Positions 43,189 through 51,275 of a stretch of DNA of 64,000 bases are shown here, piece after piece (position 1 is the first letter of the stretch; every line of letters begins with the position of its first letter). The notes beneath the pieces are model-generated. The model made no database searches, was not told the DNA's origin, and worked only from the letters and a program-made list of their open reading frames with translations. This DNA is from an uncultured Leptotrichia sp. (GTDB lineage: Bacteria > Fusobacteriota > Fusobacteriia > Fusobacteriales > Leptotrichiaceae): positions 1-64,000 of the forward strand of contig CALEXX010000010.1 in the NCBI GenBank assembly GCA_937925095.1. Direction: 5' to 3'. The position numbers were made by a program, and so were the translations under genes.

Positions 43189-43926
43189 TTATTTATTCTT
43201 TTTCTTCATTAATTTAAGATACATTTTCTTAAATTCTTCATCTTCAGAAAGTTTTTTCTCCATAAGATCCGGCCTATTTTCAGTAGTCTTTTCAATGGAT
43301 TTCAATAATCTATACTCATCTATTTTTGCATGGTTCCCACTTCTTAATACCTCTGGAACTTCATACCCTTCTATTTCAGGTGGACGTGTATACTGAGGAA
43401 ATCCTAAAAGTCCATTATAAAAAGAATCTGTTTCAAAAGACTCTTTTTTTATAACCCCTTCTTTTATCCTTGTTACCGAATCCATAAGTACAAGGGAAGG
43501 CAAATCTCCACTACTCAGGACATAATCTCCTATTGATATTTCTTCATCAACAAACTTGTCAATAACCCTCTGATCAAGACCTTCATATCTTCCGGAAATC
43601 AGTACTATTTCCTTTTTTTTAGCCAGTTCTGTTACCTTCTGATGATCAAGTCTTTTTCCTTGTGGAGAAACAAATACTGTATATGGCTTTTCCCTGTTGC
43701 TGTATTTTTCCTTAAAAAAATTCCAGTAGGCTTCAGGTTTTAAAACCATTCCTGCTCCTCCTCCAAATGGAATATCATCCATCTGGCTATGCTTATTTCC
43801 GCTATAATCTCTTATATTTACAATATTGTAATCTATTATTTCCGCATCAACTGCCCTCTGGATAATTGTCTGTGACAAATATAGCTCAAACAGTTCTGGA
43901 AATAAAGTTAAAACAGTAAATTTCAT
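43189..43926 (-). CDS. trmD: tRNA (guanine-37-N1)-methyltransferase TrmD
   Basis: A 245-residue SPOUT methylase that makes m1G37 and thereby prevents frameshifting. MKFTVLTLFPELFE opens the protein, DIPFGGGAGMVLKPE forms the substrate loop, the knot is built from GRYEGLDQRVIDKFVDEE and SIGDYVLSSGDLPSLVLMD, and the C-terminal RPPEIEGYEVPEVLRSGNH binds tRNA. Full length for the family. It directly abuts rimM (stop and start adjacent), the classic rimM-trmD pairing seen across bacteria; rpsP and rplS are not beside it here. Confidence 0.97.
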   Translation of the reverse strand: MKFTVLTLFPELFELYLSQTIIQRAVDAEIIDYNIVNIRDYSGNKHSQMDDIPFGGGAGMVLKPEAYWNFFKEKYSNREKPYTVFVSPQGKRLDHQKVTELAKKKEIVLISGRYEGLDQRVIDKFVDEEISIGDYVLSSGDLPSLVLMDSVTRIKEGVIKKESFETDSFYNGLLGFPQYTRPPEIEGYEVPEVLRSGNHAKIDEYRLLKSIEKTTENRPDLMEKKLSEDEEFKKMYLKLMKKKNK

Positions 43927-44436
43927 TTATTCTCTCATTCCTTCTATTAATTCTACTTCTATCCTGTTATTTTTAAAATCAATCTTTTTCACAAACTCAT
44001 CTACTAAAGGCACCATTATTTCCTTTTTGCTCAAAATATCTTCGATTATAAGTATATCATGGGCTGCAGTTTCCATTACATCAGTAATTTCACCTATTTT
44101 TTCATTATCGGAAAAAACTTCAACTCCAAGAAGATCCTTTATGTAAAACTCGTCCTCATTTTTTTCAGGCAGCAAATCTCTTCTTATTTTCATTTGAAAT
44201 CCGTTCAGTTCCTTAGCCTGATCAATATTACCAATTTCTTCAAAGTCTACAATCAGTTTCTTGTCATTCAATCTTTTAATATTTTTTATTGTAAGAAGTT
44301 TTCTTTTATCCTCTTTTTCAAGTAGAATTCTTTCACCTATAATTAACTCAGTTTCTGTAAAAATTGAATTCATTTTTACACTTCCAAGTAAGTGGTGAGT
44401 TCCTATAATTGTTCCTATATTTATTAAATTTTCCAT
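43927..44436 (-). CDS. rimM: ribosome maturation factor RimM
   Basis: A 169-residue 30S assembly factor. The N-terminal RimM domain starts NIGTIIGTHHLLGSVKMNS; the C-terminal PRC-barrel begins near residue 95 with YIKDLLGVEVFS and contains DILIIE and MVPLVDEFVKKID. It binds S19 and helps mature the 16S 3' domain. I place the start at 44436 because AAAGGA lies six bases upstream of that ATG. An ATG two codons earlier sits too close to it. It precedes trmD without a gap. Confidence 0.94.
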   Translation of the reverse strand: MENLINIGTIIGTHHLLGSVKMNSIFTETELIIGERILLEKEDKRKLLTIKNIKRLNDKKLIVDFEEIGNIDQAKELNGFQMKIRRDLLPEKNEDEFYIKDLLGVEVFSDNEKIGEITDVMETAAHDILIIEDILSKKEIMVPLVDEFVKKIDFKNNRIEVELIEGMRE

Positions 44437-44449
44437 TCCCATTCCTTTT

Positions 44450-44893
44450 CTATTTTTTTATTTTTTTGAAATTTCTGCTTCCTTCGGCTATTTCTTTTAA
44501 TTCAGAAAGAGTCATTTCATCAAAGTTGGCGGCAACAGCAGATATAATTCCTTCAACTAGAGGTGCATCTGCAATTTCAACTTTAACTTCCCCTTGAAGA
44601 TCTTCTACTGCCTTTGTTGCATTAAATATGGAGCTTCCCATATCTACAAATACTAAAACTCCTTGACCTTCATCTGCTCTTTTTATGGCATCTTTAATTG
44701 TTTCCACAGTTGCTCCATAAACTTCCTGATTTATATTTCCTCCATTTTCAATTCTGAAATCCTCCTGCTGAAGTAATTTTGCAAAATTAATAACTTCCTC
44801 TGCTAATTTATTGCTATGGCTCACTGCAACAAGCCCTACTAATCCATTTCCTTTAATTTCCATTATTTCTAAAATTCTCCCTTCTGTTGTCAT
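44450..44893 (-). CDS. DhaM-like phosphocarrier (PTS EIIA-Man fold)
   Basis: A 147-residue protein whose core matches the EIIA-mannose/DhaM phosphotransfer domain: the phosphorylatable histidine in LVAVSHSNKLAEEV, the turn VLVFVDMGSSIFNA and VEIADAPLVEGIISA near the end. DhaM normally hands phosphate to ADP bound by dihydroxyacetone kinase subunit DhaL; no dhaK or dhaL lies in this window. It sits inside an RNA-modification cluster, 13 bases before rimM, so a regulatory role is possible. The N-terminus is uncertain. The first ATG (44893) has a weak site; one at codon 11 is nearer the usual DhaM start but its GGGAG is 13 bases away. Confidence 0.8.
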   Translation of the reverse strand: MTTEGRILEIMEIKGNGLVGLVAVSHSNKLAEEVINFAKLLQQEDFRIENGGNINQEVYGATVETIKDAIKRADEGQGVLVFVDMGSSIFNATKAVEDLQGEVKVEIADAPLVEGIISAVAANFDEMTLSELKEIAEGSRNFKKIKK

Positions 44894-44956
44894 AATTTTT
44901 CTGATCAGTTTTTAAATAACAGTTCTTTATTTTCTATTTTCCACCAAATTTTCCTT

Positions 44957-45520
44957 CTAGTTTTCCCCTAAAAGTCTGTCAAGTATTATTGACACTGCAC
45001 TTCTTACAGATAAGTGGTTATATTTTGTCTTTCCTCTTACCGGCTCTAAAATTTTATACGACATATCCATTATGTCATTTGTCAGTCCCCATCCAGTACC
45101 AAACAGTATAAGATAAGGTGTTTCATCCTCTACCATTTCTTTTCCAAGAGCATCGTATGACACTGTATTTGAAAATATTTTAGCTGACGTCGTTATTACC
45201 TTCGGAGTCTTTCCTTCAATTTCAGCTATTGCAGCTGCTGCTGATTCTACTGAATCTGATAAATCTGTATTTTCAAAGGCTTCCTTCCTGTTTTTATTAA
45301 ATTCTATCCCGTCTCCTTCAGTCCAGTAGTTAATTATTCTGTTTGTAAGTTCCTGCTGGGCATCCACAGGAGTTATTATAAAGTATTTTTTTATATCATA
45401 TGTTCTGCATGTTCTTGATATATCATGAATATCAAAGTTTGTGACAGATGTAGCCACAACATTACTATTTCTGTTATAAACAGGATAGTGTACAAGTCCA
45501 ACGTAAATATTATCTCTCAT
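44957..45520 (-). CDS. SPOUT-type RNA methyltransferase (COG4752 / PF09936 family)
   Basis: A 187-residue knotted methylase of the family often found beside trmD and rimM in Fusobacteria, Aquificae and Clostridia. The signature near the N-terminus is VATSVTNFDIHDISRTCRTY; the cofactor knot is LILFGTGWGLTNDIM with the closing KYNHLSVRSAVSIILDRLLG. The modified nucleotide is not known to me. It overlaps the stop of the phosphatase gene by one base (TAATG), so the two are translationally coupled. Inferred function: tRNA or rRNA modification alongside TrmD. Confidence 0.85.
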   Translation of the reverse strand: MRDNIYVGLVHYPVYNRNSNVVATSVTNFDIHDISRTCRTYDIKKYFIITPVDAQQELTNRIINYWTEGDGIEFNKNRKEAFENTDLSDSVESAAAAIAEIEGKTPKVITTSAKIFSNTVSYDALGKEMVEDETPYLILFGTGWGLTNDIMDMSYKILEPVRGKTKYNHLSVRSAVSIILDRLLGEN

Positions 45521-46269
45521 TAGTCTTCAGAATTTTCCTTTCCTTTAGCTTTTTTATTTTCCTTATCCTTAATATATATTTCTTTTCCTGTTTTAAGTTC
45601 CACACAGGCTATAATTCCATTTTTATATGATCCTGTATCAATACAGTGTACATCATTTACATAATGTTTTATCTTACCGTCCTTGCTGGGAGTATGTCCA
45701 AAGTATATAGCCTTTCCTGTCTTGTTATTTGTCCAGAAATCATTTCTGTCCCATATAAGAAATCTATGTTCCTGTTCATCTTCACCTTTAGTAGTGTCAA
45801 ATGCCGCATGGACAAATAAGCTTTTTTTACCTGAAATCATTATTGGAATTCTGTCAAGCCAGTCTACAAACCATTTTACACTTTTTATTCCTTCACGTTC
45901 CAGCCATTCTTCAAAAGTTAATGTATCTTTACTTTCTGAATTATTGTAAAAGGATTTCTGGGTTTTTTCTCCACCATTACGGTACCAGTGTTCATTATCT
46001 CCTGATTCCATTGCCTTTATAAGCATATCCTCATGATTTCCTCTCAAATGCTTTATATTATACCCTTCTTTTTCCAGGTCATTGTACTTTTTATATAATT
46101 CATATGTCTGAGATCCCCTGTCACACGAATCTCCCAATATAATAAGCAAATCCTTCTTTGTAAGCTTTATTTTATCTAGCAAAGTCTCAAACATCGGATA
46201 ATGACCATGTATATCACTTGTTAGAAATATTCTGTCATAGTCATTTTCATTTATCTTTTCTATCTTCAA
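45520..46269 (-). CDS. calcineurin-like metallophosphoesterase (PP2A/ApaH-type)
   Basis: A 249-residue phosphatase with every two-metal ligand motif: LTSDIHGHY, LGDSCDRGSQ, LRGNHEDM, FVHAAFDT and FGHTPSKDG. The spacing fits the Ser/Thr protein phosphatase and diadenosine tetraphosphatase group. A lysine-rich tail (about 225-249) probably dangles. Substrates could be phosphoproteins or Np4N nucleotides. It heads the minus-strand run through the COG4752 methylase, DhaM-like, rimM and trmD genes, and is divergent from the HTH/coiled-coil gene across a 140-base promoter gap. Confidence 0.88.
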   Translation of the reverse strand: MKIEKINENDYDRIFLTSDIHGHYPMFETLLDKIKLTKKDLLIILGDSCDRGSQTYELYKKYNDLEKEGYNIKHLRGNHEDMLIKAMESGDNEHWYRNGGEKTQKSFYNNSESKDTLTFEEWLEREGIKSVKWFVDWLDRIPIMISGKKSLFVHAAFDTTKGEDEQEHRFLIWDRNDFWTNNKTGKAIYFGHTPSKDGKIKHYVNDVHCIDTGSYKNGIIACVELKTGKEIYIKDKENKKAKGKENSED

Positions 46270-46409
46270 ATTTATTCACCTTTTCATTTTATTGCTTAAA
46301 TTCTACCTTTTTTGACTTCCATTGTCAATCAAATTTATACAGTTTTTTCAAAAATTTTCTTTACTATCCCTGGATTTTTATATATAATACTAAACAAGAG
46401 GTGATTGTA

Positions 46410-47021
46410 TTGAAAGTGTCAATAAAGGAATATATGAAGAGTCATAATGTATCAAGACAGACTATTTACAACCGTATAGAAAAGGGACTTCTAAAAACTG
46501 TAAAGGAAGGAAATAAAATTTACATTGTAAAAGAATTTTCAAATAGTCAGAAAGCTTCCAAATCAAAATCTGAAAAATTTGATTTCAGTGAAATAGCAGA
46601 ATATCTGGAATTAATAAAAAGTTCCAATGAAATACTGAAAAATTTTGATTACAGTTTTCTTCGTAACCGTCTTTCCTCAATTGAAAAGGCTCTTATTGAC
46701 TTCAGAATGGATATAAATAAATCTAATGAAATTTTATCTCAGAAATTTCAGCATTTTTCAGAAGATATTTCTGAAAAAATTCAAAATGTTGAAACTAAAA
46801 TTGACAATCTTGAAAATAGACTGGAAAAATATTTTTCTTCTGATGATGAATACCATGAAAATATAAAAAATCATTTTGATGAAAAACTTCTATCTGTATC
46901 TGAAAACAAATCAAAACTTGAAACTATAGAAGACAGAGTATCACAATTGGATGAAAAACTTGAAGAAATTTTAAAAAGAACCGATAATAACAAGAAATCA
47001 TTAAATATTTTTAAGAGATAA
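46410..47021 (+). CDS. HTH protein with long coiled coil
   Basis: A 203-residue protein. Residues 1-48 form a MerR/excisionase-like helix-turn-helix (SIKEYMKSHNVSRQTIYNR, then the wing GLLKTVKEGNKIYIVK). The rest is almost entirely coiled coil, with heptads through NVETKIDNLENRLEKYF and LETIEDRVSQLDEKLEEILK. The start is TTG at 46410, six bases after GAGGTG. An open frame extends 64 codons further upstream but is hydrophobic junk without a site. The layout recalls RacA-like chromosome-anchoring proteins and plasmid or phage regulators; I cannot pick between them. A monocistronic unit between the phosphatase and the pyroglutamate operon. Confidence 0.75.
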   Translation: MKVSIKEYMKSHNVSRQTIYNRIEKGLLKTVKEGNKIYIVKEFSNSQKASKSKSEKFDFSEIAEYLELIKSSNEILKNFDYSFLRNRLSSIEKALIDFRMDINKSNEILSQKFQHFSEDISEKIQNVETKIDNLENRLEKYFSSDDEYHENIKNHFDEKLLSVSENKSKLETIEDRVSQLDEKLEEILKRTDNNKKSLNIFKR

Positions 47022-47064
47022 AATAAAAATTTTTAAATTTTTTTATATTTTTCTCTTCTATCTA

Positions 47065-47093
47065 TTGCATTTATGATATTTTATGGGTAAAAT
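47065..47093 (+). promoter_or_regulatory. promoter of the DUF969-DUF979-pcp operon
   Basis: TTGCAT (47065-47070), a 17-base spacer and TAAAAT (47088-47093) lie 36 bases ahead of the DUF969 start. Both boxes match 5 of 6. An ORF from 47083 across the ribosome site is rejected. Confidence 0.55.
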
Positions 47094-47128
47094 ATATAAT
47101 ATAAATTCTAAACTAAGGAGGAATATTT

Positions 47129-47809
47129 ATGAATTTTATGATACTAATTGGTATCGTCATTATCGTTGTTGGTTTCTCTCTGAAACTGGACGTTCTTGCT
47201 GTTGTTCTTACTGCCGGGATTGCTACAGGACTTGCAGCAAAAATGGATATTTTAAGTATCCTTGAAATTATTGGTAAAGCTTTTGTGGACAACAGACTTA
47301 TGTCTATTTTCCTAATCAGCCTTCCAGTTATTGCAGTGCTTGAAAGATATGGATTAAGAGAAAGAAGTGCAACGTTAATTGCAAATCTTAGAAATGCCAC
47401 TGCAGGTAAAATTTTAGGACTTTACATGATTATCCGTTCTGTTGCCAGTGCCTTGTCAATCAGAATAGGTGGACACATACAGTTTATCAGACCTCTTATT
47501 TTCCCAATGGCTGAAGCTGCTGCAAAATCTCACAAGCAGAATGAGTTAACTGAAAAAGAAACTGAAGATCTGAAAAGTCTAAGTGCCGCTATTGAAAACT
47601 ACGGTAACTTCTTTGCTCAGAATATTTTTATAGGAGCATCTGGACTGCTTCTAATTCAGGGAACTCTACAAGAAAGTGGATATAATGTTTCGCTTAAGGA
47701 TCTTTCGTTATTTTCAATTCCAATGGGAATTGTTGCCATAATACTTACTATTGCTCAGGCATATATCTACGACAAAAAAATCATGTCAAATAAAGGAGGT
47801 AATAAATAA
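47129..47809 (+). CDS. DUF969 membrane protein, probable transporter subunit
   Basis: A 226-residue polytopic protein with about five to six hydrophobic segments (MILIGIVIIVVGFSLKLDVL, LMSIFLISLPVIAVLERYGL, LLLIQGTL region, IPMGIVAIILTIAQAYI). I recognise DUF969 by sequence style and by its constant partner, DUF979, encoded next with a one-base overlap. The pair probably makes a single permease. Here they precede pyroglutamyl peptidase and gamma-glutamylcyclotransferase genes, so uptake of 5-oxoproline or a related acid is the likely job. Start behind AAGGAGGAAT. Confidence 0.85.
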   Translation: MNFMILIGIVIIVVGFSLKLDVLAVVLTAGIATGLAAKMDILSILEIIGKAFVDNRLMSIFLISLPVIAVLERYGLRERSATLIANLRNATAGKILGLYMIIRSVASALSIRIGGHIQFIRPLIFPMAEAAAKSHKQNELTEKETEDLKSLSAAIENYGNFFAQNIFIGASGLLLIQGTLQESGYNVSLKDLSLFSIPMGIVAIILTIAQAYIYDKKIMSNKGGNK

Positions 47810-48747
47810 TGGACTTAAAAGCTTTTTTTACAACTTTATCAGAAATTATTTATATCCTTTGCGGACTTGTCAGCATTAGCGTGGCAATTAGGGGACTAAA
47901 AAATGAAAAAGCAAAAATCGGAACATTTTTATTCTGGTTTATTTTAGGGGTTATATTTATTCTTGGAAAAACTATCCCATATGCAGTTACAGGTGGACTA
48001 CTTGTAGTTTTAGGATTAATTACCGTAACAAATCAGTTACAGGTAGGTACATTTAAAGAAGTTACACACGAATTTAAAGTAGCTCAAAGTGAGAAATTTA
48101 AAAATAAAATATTTATTCCTGCTGCATTAATTGGAATTTCAGCTTTCCTTATACTACAATTTAAAATTGGAAAAGTTACTATTCCATCAGCAGTTGGTAT
48201 AGGTGGAGGGGCATTAATAGCACTTCTTGTGGCTTCACTTATTATAAAACCTAAGTTCAGCGAAACATATGAAGATACTTCAAGATTATTAATGCAAATT
48301 GGAGCAACTGCTCTTTTACCTCAACTTCTTGCGGCTCTAGGAGCTGTCTTTACAAAAGCCGGAGTTGGAAAGGTAATAGCTCAAAGCATTTCATCAGTAG
48401 TACCTTCAGGTAATATTGTTGTAGGAATTATTATTTATGCAATTGGTATGGCATTATTTACTATGATTATGGGAAATGCATTTGCGGCATTCTCTGTAAT
48501 AACTGTTGGTATTGGAGTTCCGTTCATATTAAAACATGGAGGAAATCCTGCCGCTATCGGTGCATTAGGAATGACTGCAGGTTACTGTGGAACTCTTATG
48601 ACTCCTATGGCTGCAAACTTTAATATTGTTCCTGCTTCCATCCTTGAAATTAAGGATAAAAATAGAATTATTAAAACCCAGTTACCTATGGGACTTGCAA
48701 TGCTGGTTATACACATTATATTTATGATACTGTTATTTAAAGCATAA
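47809..48747 (+). CDS. DUF979 membrane protein, probable transporter subunit
   Basis: A 312-residue polytopic protein with about ten hydrophobic helices and the motifs NAFAAFSVITVGIGVPF, GGNPAAIGALGMTAGYCGTLMTPMAANF and a C-terminal hydrophobic anchor. The glycine/asparagine-rich broken helices are like those in ion-coupled organic-acid carriers. Its start overlaps the DUF969 stop by one base (TAATG), behind AAGGAGG. Inferred to form the permease core with DUF969. Pcp and a gamma-glutamylcyclotransferase follow in the same transcript, so the probable cargo is pyroglutamate or pyroglutamyl peptides. This is an inference from context. Confidence 0.85.
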   Translation: MDLKAFFTTLSEIIYILCGLVSISVAIRGLKNEKAKIGTFLFWFILGVIFILGKTIPYAVTGGLLVVLGLITVTNQLQVGTFKEVTHEFKVAQSEKFKNKIFIPAALIGISAFLILQFKIGKVTIPSAVGIGGGALIALLVASLIIKPKFSETYEDTSRLLMQIGATALLPQLLAALGAVFTKAGVGKVIAQSISSVVPSGNIVVGIIIYAIGMALFTMIMGNAFAAFSVITVGIGVPFILKHGGNPAAIGALGMTAGYCGTLMTPMAANFNIVPASILEIKDKNRIIKTQLPMGLAMLVIHIIFMILLFKA

Positions 48748-48770
48748 CTGTAGCCAAGAAAGGAAATATT

Positions 48771-49412
48771 ATGAAAATACTTGTTACAGGTTTTGATCCT
48801 TTTGGAGGGGAACCTATAAATCCTGCTATTGAATCAGTAAAAAGACTTCCTGACAATATTGCAGGGGCAGAAATTATCAAGCTGGAAATACCTACAGTTA
48901 GAAAGAAATCTTTGGAAAAAATAGAAGAAGCTATAAATGAACATAATCCTGATGTTATTCTTTCAATTGGACAGGCAGGAGGAAGATTTGATATTTCAAT
49001 TGAACGTGTTGGAATTAATCTTGATGACTTCCGTATCCCTGACAATGAAGGAAATCAGACAATAGATGAACCTATTTTCCCTGACGGAGAAAATGCTTAT
49101 TTAGTTAAGCTACCTGTAAAGGCGATGGTTCAAAATGTACAGAAAAACAATATTCCTGCTTCTGTTTCCTACACTGCCGGAACTTTTGTATGTAACCATG
49201 TTTTATATGGTGTTCTGTATCTTATTGAAAAAAAATACAATGGCAAAAAATCAGGATTTATTCACATTCCATTCTTACCTGAACAGGTTGTGGATAAAAG
49301 AAATACACCTTCAATGGAATTAAACACAATAGTGAAAGGACTTACTGCAGCTATTGAAGCAATTGTTAAAAATGATGAAGATATTAAGGAAGTTGGAGGA
49401 ACAGTATGTTAG
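48771..49412 (+). CDS. pcp: pyroglutamyl-peptidase I
   Basis: A 213-residue cytosolic cysteine peptidase (C15) that removes N-terminal pyroglutamate from peptides. MKILVTGFDPFGGEPINPA opens it. The catalytic glutamate is in FDISIERVGIN, the cysteine in YTAGTFVCNHVLYGVL and the histidine in SGFIHIPFLPEQ. Length equals the family norm. It follows DUF979 by 23 bases and precedes the cyclotransferase. In this operon it would release free 5-oxoproline from imported peptides. An AAGGAAATATT site marks the start. Confidence 0.97.
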   Translation: MKILVTGFDPFGGEPINPAIESVKRLPDNIAGAEIIKLEIPTVRKKSLEKIEEAINEHNPDVILSIGQAGGRFDISIERVGINLDDFRIPDNEGNQTIDEPIFPDGENAYLVKLPVKAMVQNVQKNNIPASVSYTAGTFVCNHVLYGVLYLIEKKYNGKKSGFIHIPFLPEQVVDKRNTPSMELNTIVKGLTAAIEAIVKNDEDIKEVGGTVC

Positions 49413-49454
49413 TTTCTAACATACTGACTTTACATTATAAACTGGGAGAATAAA

Positions 49455-49907
49455 ATGACAAAATTATTTGTATACGGTTCTTTAAGAAAAGGATGTTTTA
49501 ATCACCATTATCTCGAAGGAATTGCTGAATATAAAGGATTATTTTATGTAAAAGGAGATAATTTTACTCTTACAAATCAAAAATATCCTGCCTTAATCCT
49601 ATCTGATCAGAATACAGAAGGAAAACCTGAAGATTTTACAATAGGAGAGCTATATGAACTTTCTGACAAGTCTTCAGATTTAGACAAAGTATTTAAGGAT
49701 ATGGATGAAATGGAAGGATATTATGGAGAAAATGTTGAAAAAAATCATTATGACAGACTTCTTCTTGATATATATGACAGTGATTATAAAAAAGCTGACA
49801 AAGCTTATGTCTATGTATATAATCTTAATAATCCTGAGCTTAAAGATACTTTAGGTGAAAAAATTAAAGATAATGATTTTCTTAATTTTTATACTCCTCA
49901 AAAATAA
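49455..49907 (+). CDS. gamma-glutamylcyclotransferase family protein (AIG2-like)
   Basis: A 150-residue BtrG/GGCT-fold protein. The substrate loop is LFVYGSLRKGCFNH, and the general-base glutamate is in DMDEMEGYYGENV. GGCT enzymes cut gamma-glutamyl amino acids to 5-oxoproline plus the amino acid. Fourth gene of an operon otherwise dedicated to pyroglutamyl compounds, 42 bases after pcp behind TGGGAG, so the same product is made by two routes. The family also contains deglycating and antibiotic-pathway relatives, so specificity is inferred. Followed by a strong terminator. Confidence 0.88.
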   Translation: MTKLFVYGSLRKGCFNHHYLEGIAEYKGLFYVKGDNFTLTNQKYPALILSDQNTEGKPEDFTIGELYELSDKSSDLDKVFKDMDEMEGYYGENVEKNHYDRLLLDIYDSDYKKADKAYVYVYNLNNPELKDTLGEKIKDNDFLNFYTPQK

Positions 49908-49928
49908 ATAATTTAACTTGATTATAAA

Positions 49929-49982
49929 CAAAAAGCCCCAAATATACTAAACCATAAGGCCAGTATAATTAGGGCTTTTCTT
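49929..49982. terminator. bidirectional terminator between the pyroglutamate operon and murA
   Basis: AAAAGCCC (49931-49938) and GGGCTTTT (49972-49979) pair perfectly, with a secondary TATACT/AGTATA stem inside. A- and T-runs flank both sides, so it serves both the plus-strand operon and the minus-strand murA. Confidence 0.85.
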
Positions 49983-50006
49983 ATTTATAAAACACTATTT
50001 TTCTCA

Positions 50007-51275
50007 CTAAATATCCAACTTAACTCTTCTTATGTCAGCACCTACGCCATTAAGTTTTTCTTCAAGCTTATCGTATCCACGGTCTATGTGGTACACTCTG
50101 TTAAGAGTTGTTTCTCCATCAGCTGCAAGTCCTGCTAATACTAGTGCCGCTCCTGCCCTCAAGTCTGAAGACATAACTTCGGCACCTGTTAACGGCAATC
50201 CTCCATTTATCATGGCAACTCCATGTCTTATTATTATATCTGCTCCCATTCTGTTAAATTCAGGTACATGCATAAATCTATTTTCAAATACTGTTTCTTC
50301 CATTGAACTTGGACCATTTACAAGTGTTTGAAGAAGCATCATTTGTGGCTGCATATCTGTAGGAAAACCTGGATGTGGCATTGTTCTTATTTTTGAAGGT
50401 TTCAATTCTTTAAGGTTTCCTATTACTGATAGAATATTTCCTTCCTGTTCAAATTTTACTCCCATTGATTCCAGCTCTGATTTAAATACTCCTAGATCAT
50501 CTAAATTTGCATTTTCTATTTTCAAATCTCCTTCAGTGATCAATGAAGCTATTACATAAGTTCCCGCTTCAATTCTATCAGGCATTATTGAATACTCCAC
50601 TCCATGTAATTCTTCAACACCTTCTATTTCAATGTTAGGTGTTCCAAGTCCTGTTATTTTTGCACCCATTTTGTTCAGGAAATTTCCTAAATCTACGATT
50701 TCAGGTTCTCTTGCCGCATTTGAAATAACAGTTTTCCCAGGAATTTTAACTGCTGCCATCATTAAGTTTTGTGTAGCACCTACACTTGGAAATCCTAGAG
50801 GTATTTCAGCACCTTTAAGTTTATCAGACTTCGCATGAATATATCCATGAACTCTTGTTATTTCAGCTCCTAGTGCTTCAAATCCTTTTATATGTAAATC
50901 TACCGGTCTAGAACCTATTGCACATCCTCCTGGAAGTGAAACAACTGATTCTTCAAGATTTGCAATCATAGGACCCATTACAAGAAAAGAAGCCCTCATT
51001 TGTTTAACTATTTCATAACTTGCTTCATTTCTTTTAAATCCGTTATTCACTATTTTATATGTAGAGTCATCCAGTTTCTGAGTTTCCATTCCCAAATCTT
51101 CAAGAAGTTTCATTAATATTCTTATATCTCTAAGGTTTGGCACATTTTTCAATGTATATTCCCCTTTTGAAACTAATGTTGCTATTATTATTGGAAGAGC
51201 CGCATTTTTAGCTCCACTTACTCTTATTATTCCATTCAAAGGTGTTTTTCCTTTAATTTTAAATCCATCAACCAC
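50007..51275 (-). CDS. murA: UDP-N-acetylglucosamine 1-carboxyvinyltransferase
   Basis: A 422-residue enzyme for the first committed step of peptidoglycan synthesis. The N-terminus GFKIKGKTPLNGIIRVSGAKNAALP holds the UDP-GlcNAc lysine and asparagine. The fosfomycin-target cysteine is present in SLPGGCAIGSRPVDLH. PHPGFPTDMQPQMM and MSSDLRAGAALVLAGLA are typical of the PEP and inside-out barrel faces. The start is GTG at 51275, eight bases after AGGAGG, overlapping the YueI-like gene by 8 bases. Cysteine rather than aspartate predicts fosfomycin sensitivity of the enzyme itself. Confidence 0.97.
   Translation of the reverse strand: MVDGFKIKGKTPLNGIIRVSGAKNAALPIIIATLVSKGEYTLKNVPNLRDIRILMKLLEDLGMETQKLDDSTYKIVNNGFKRNEASYEIVKQMRASFLVMGPMIANLEESVVSLPGGCAIGSRPVDLHIKGFEALGAEITRVHGYIHAKSDKLKGAEIPLGFPSVGATQNLMMAAVKIPGKTVISNAAREPEIVDLGNFLNKMGAKITGLGTPNIEIEGVEELHGVEYSIMPDRIEAGTYVIASLITEGDLKIENANLDDLGVFKSELESMGVKFEQEGNILSVIGNLKELKPSKIRTMPHPGFPTDMQPQMMLLQTLVNGPSSMEETVFENRFMHVPEFNRMGADIIIRHGVAMINGGLPLTGAEVMSSDLRAGAALVLAGLAADGETTLNRVYHIDRGYDKLEEKLNGVGADIRRVKLDI

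Noticed and set aside
46218..46409. 64-codon upstream extension of the HTH/coiled-coil gene
   Set aside because: Hydrophobic, cysteine/phenylalanine-rich sequence overlapping the phosphatase gene; the GAGGTG-TTG start at 46410 is better.
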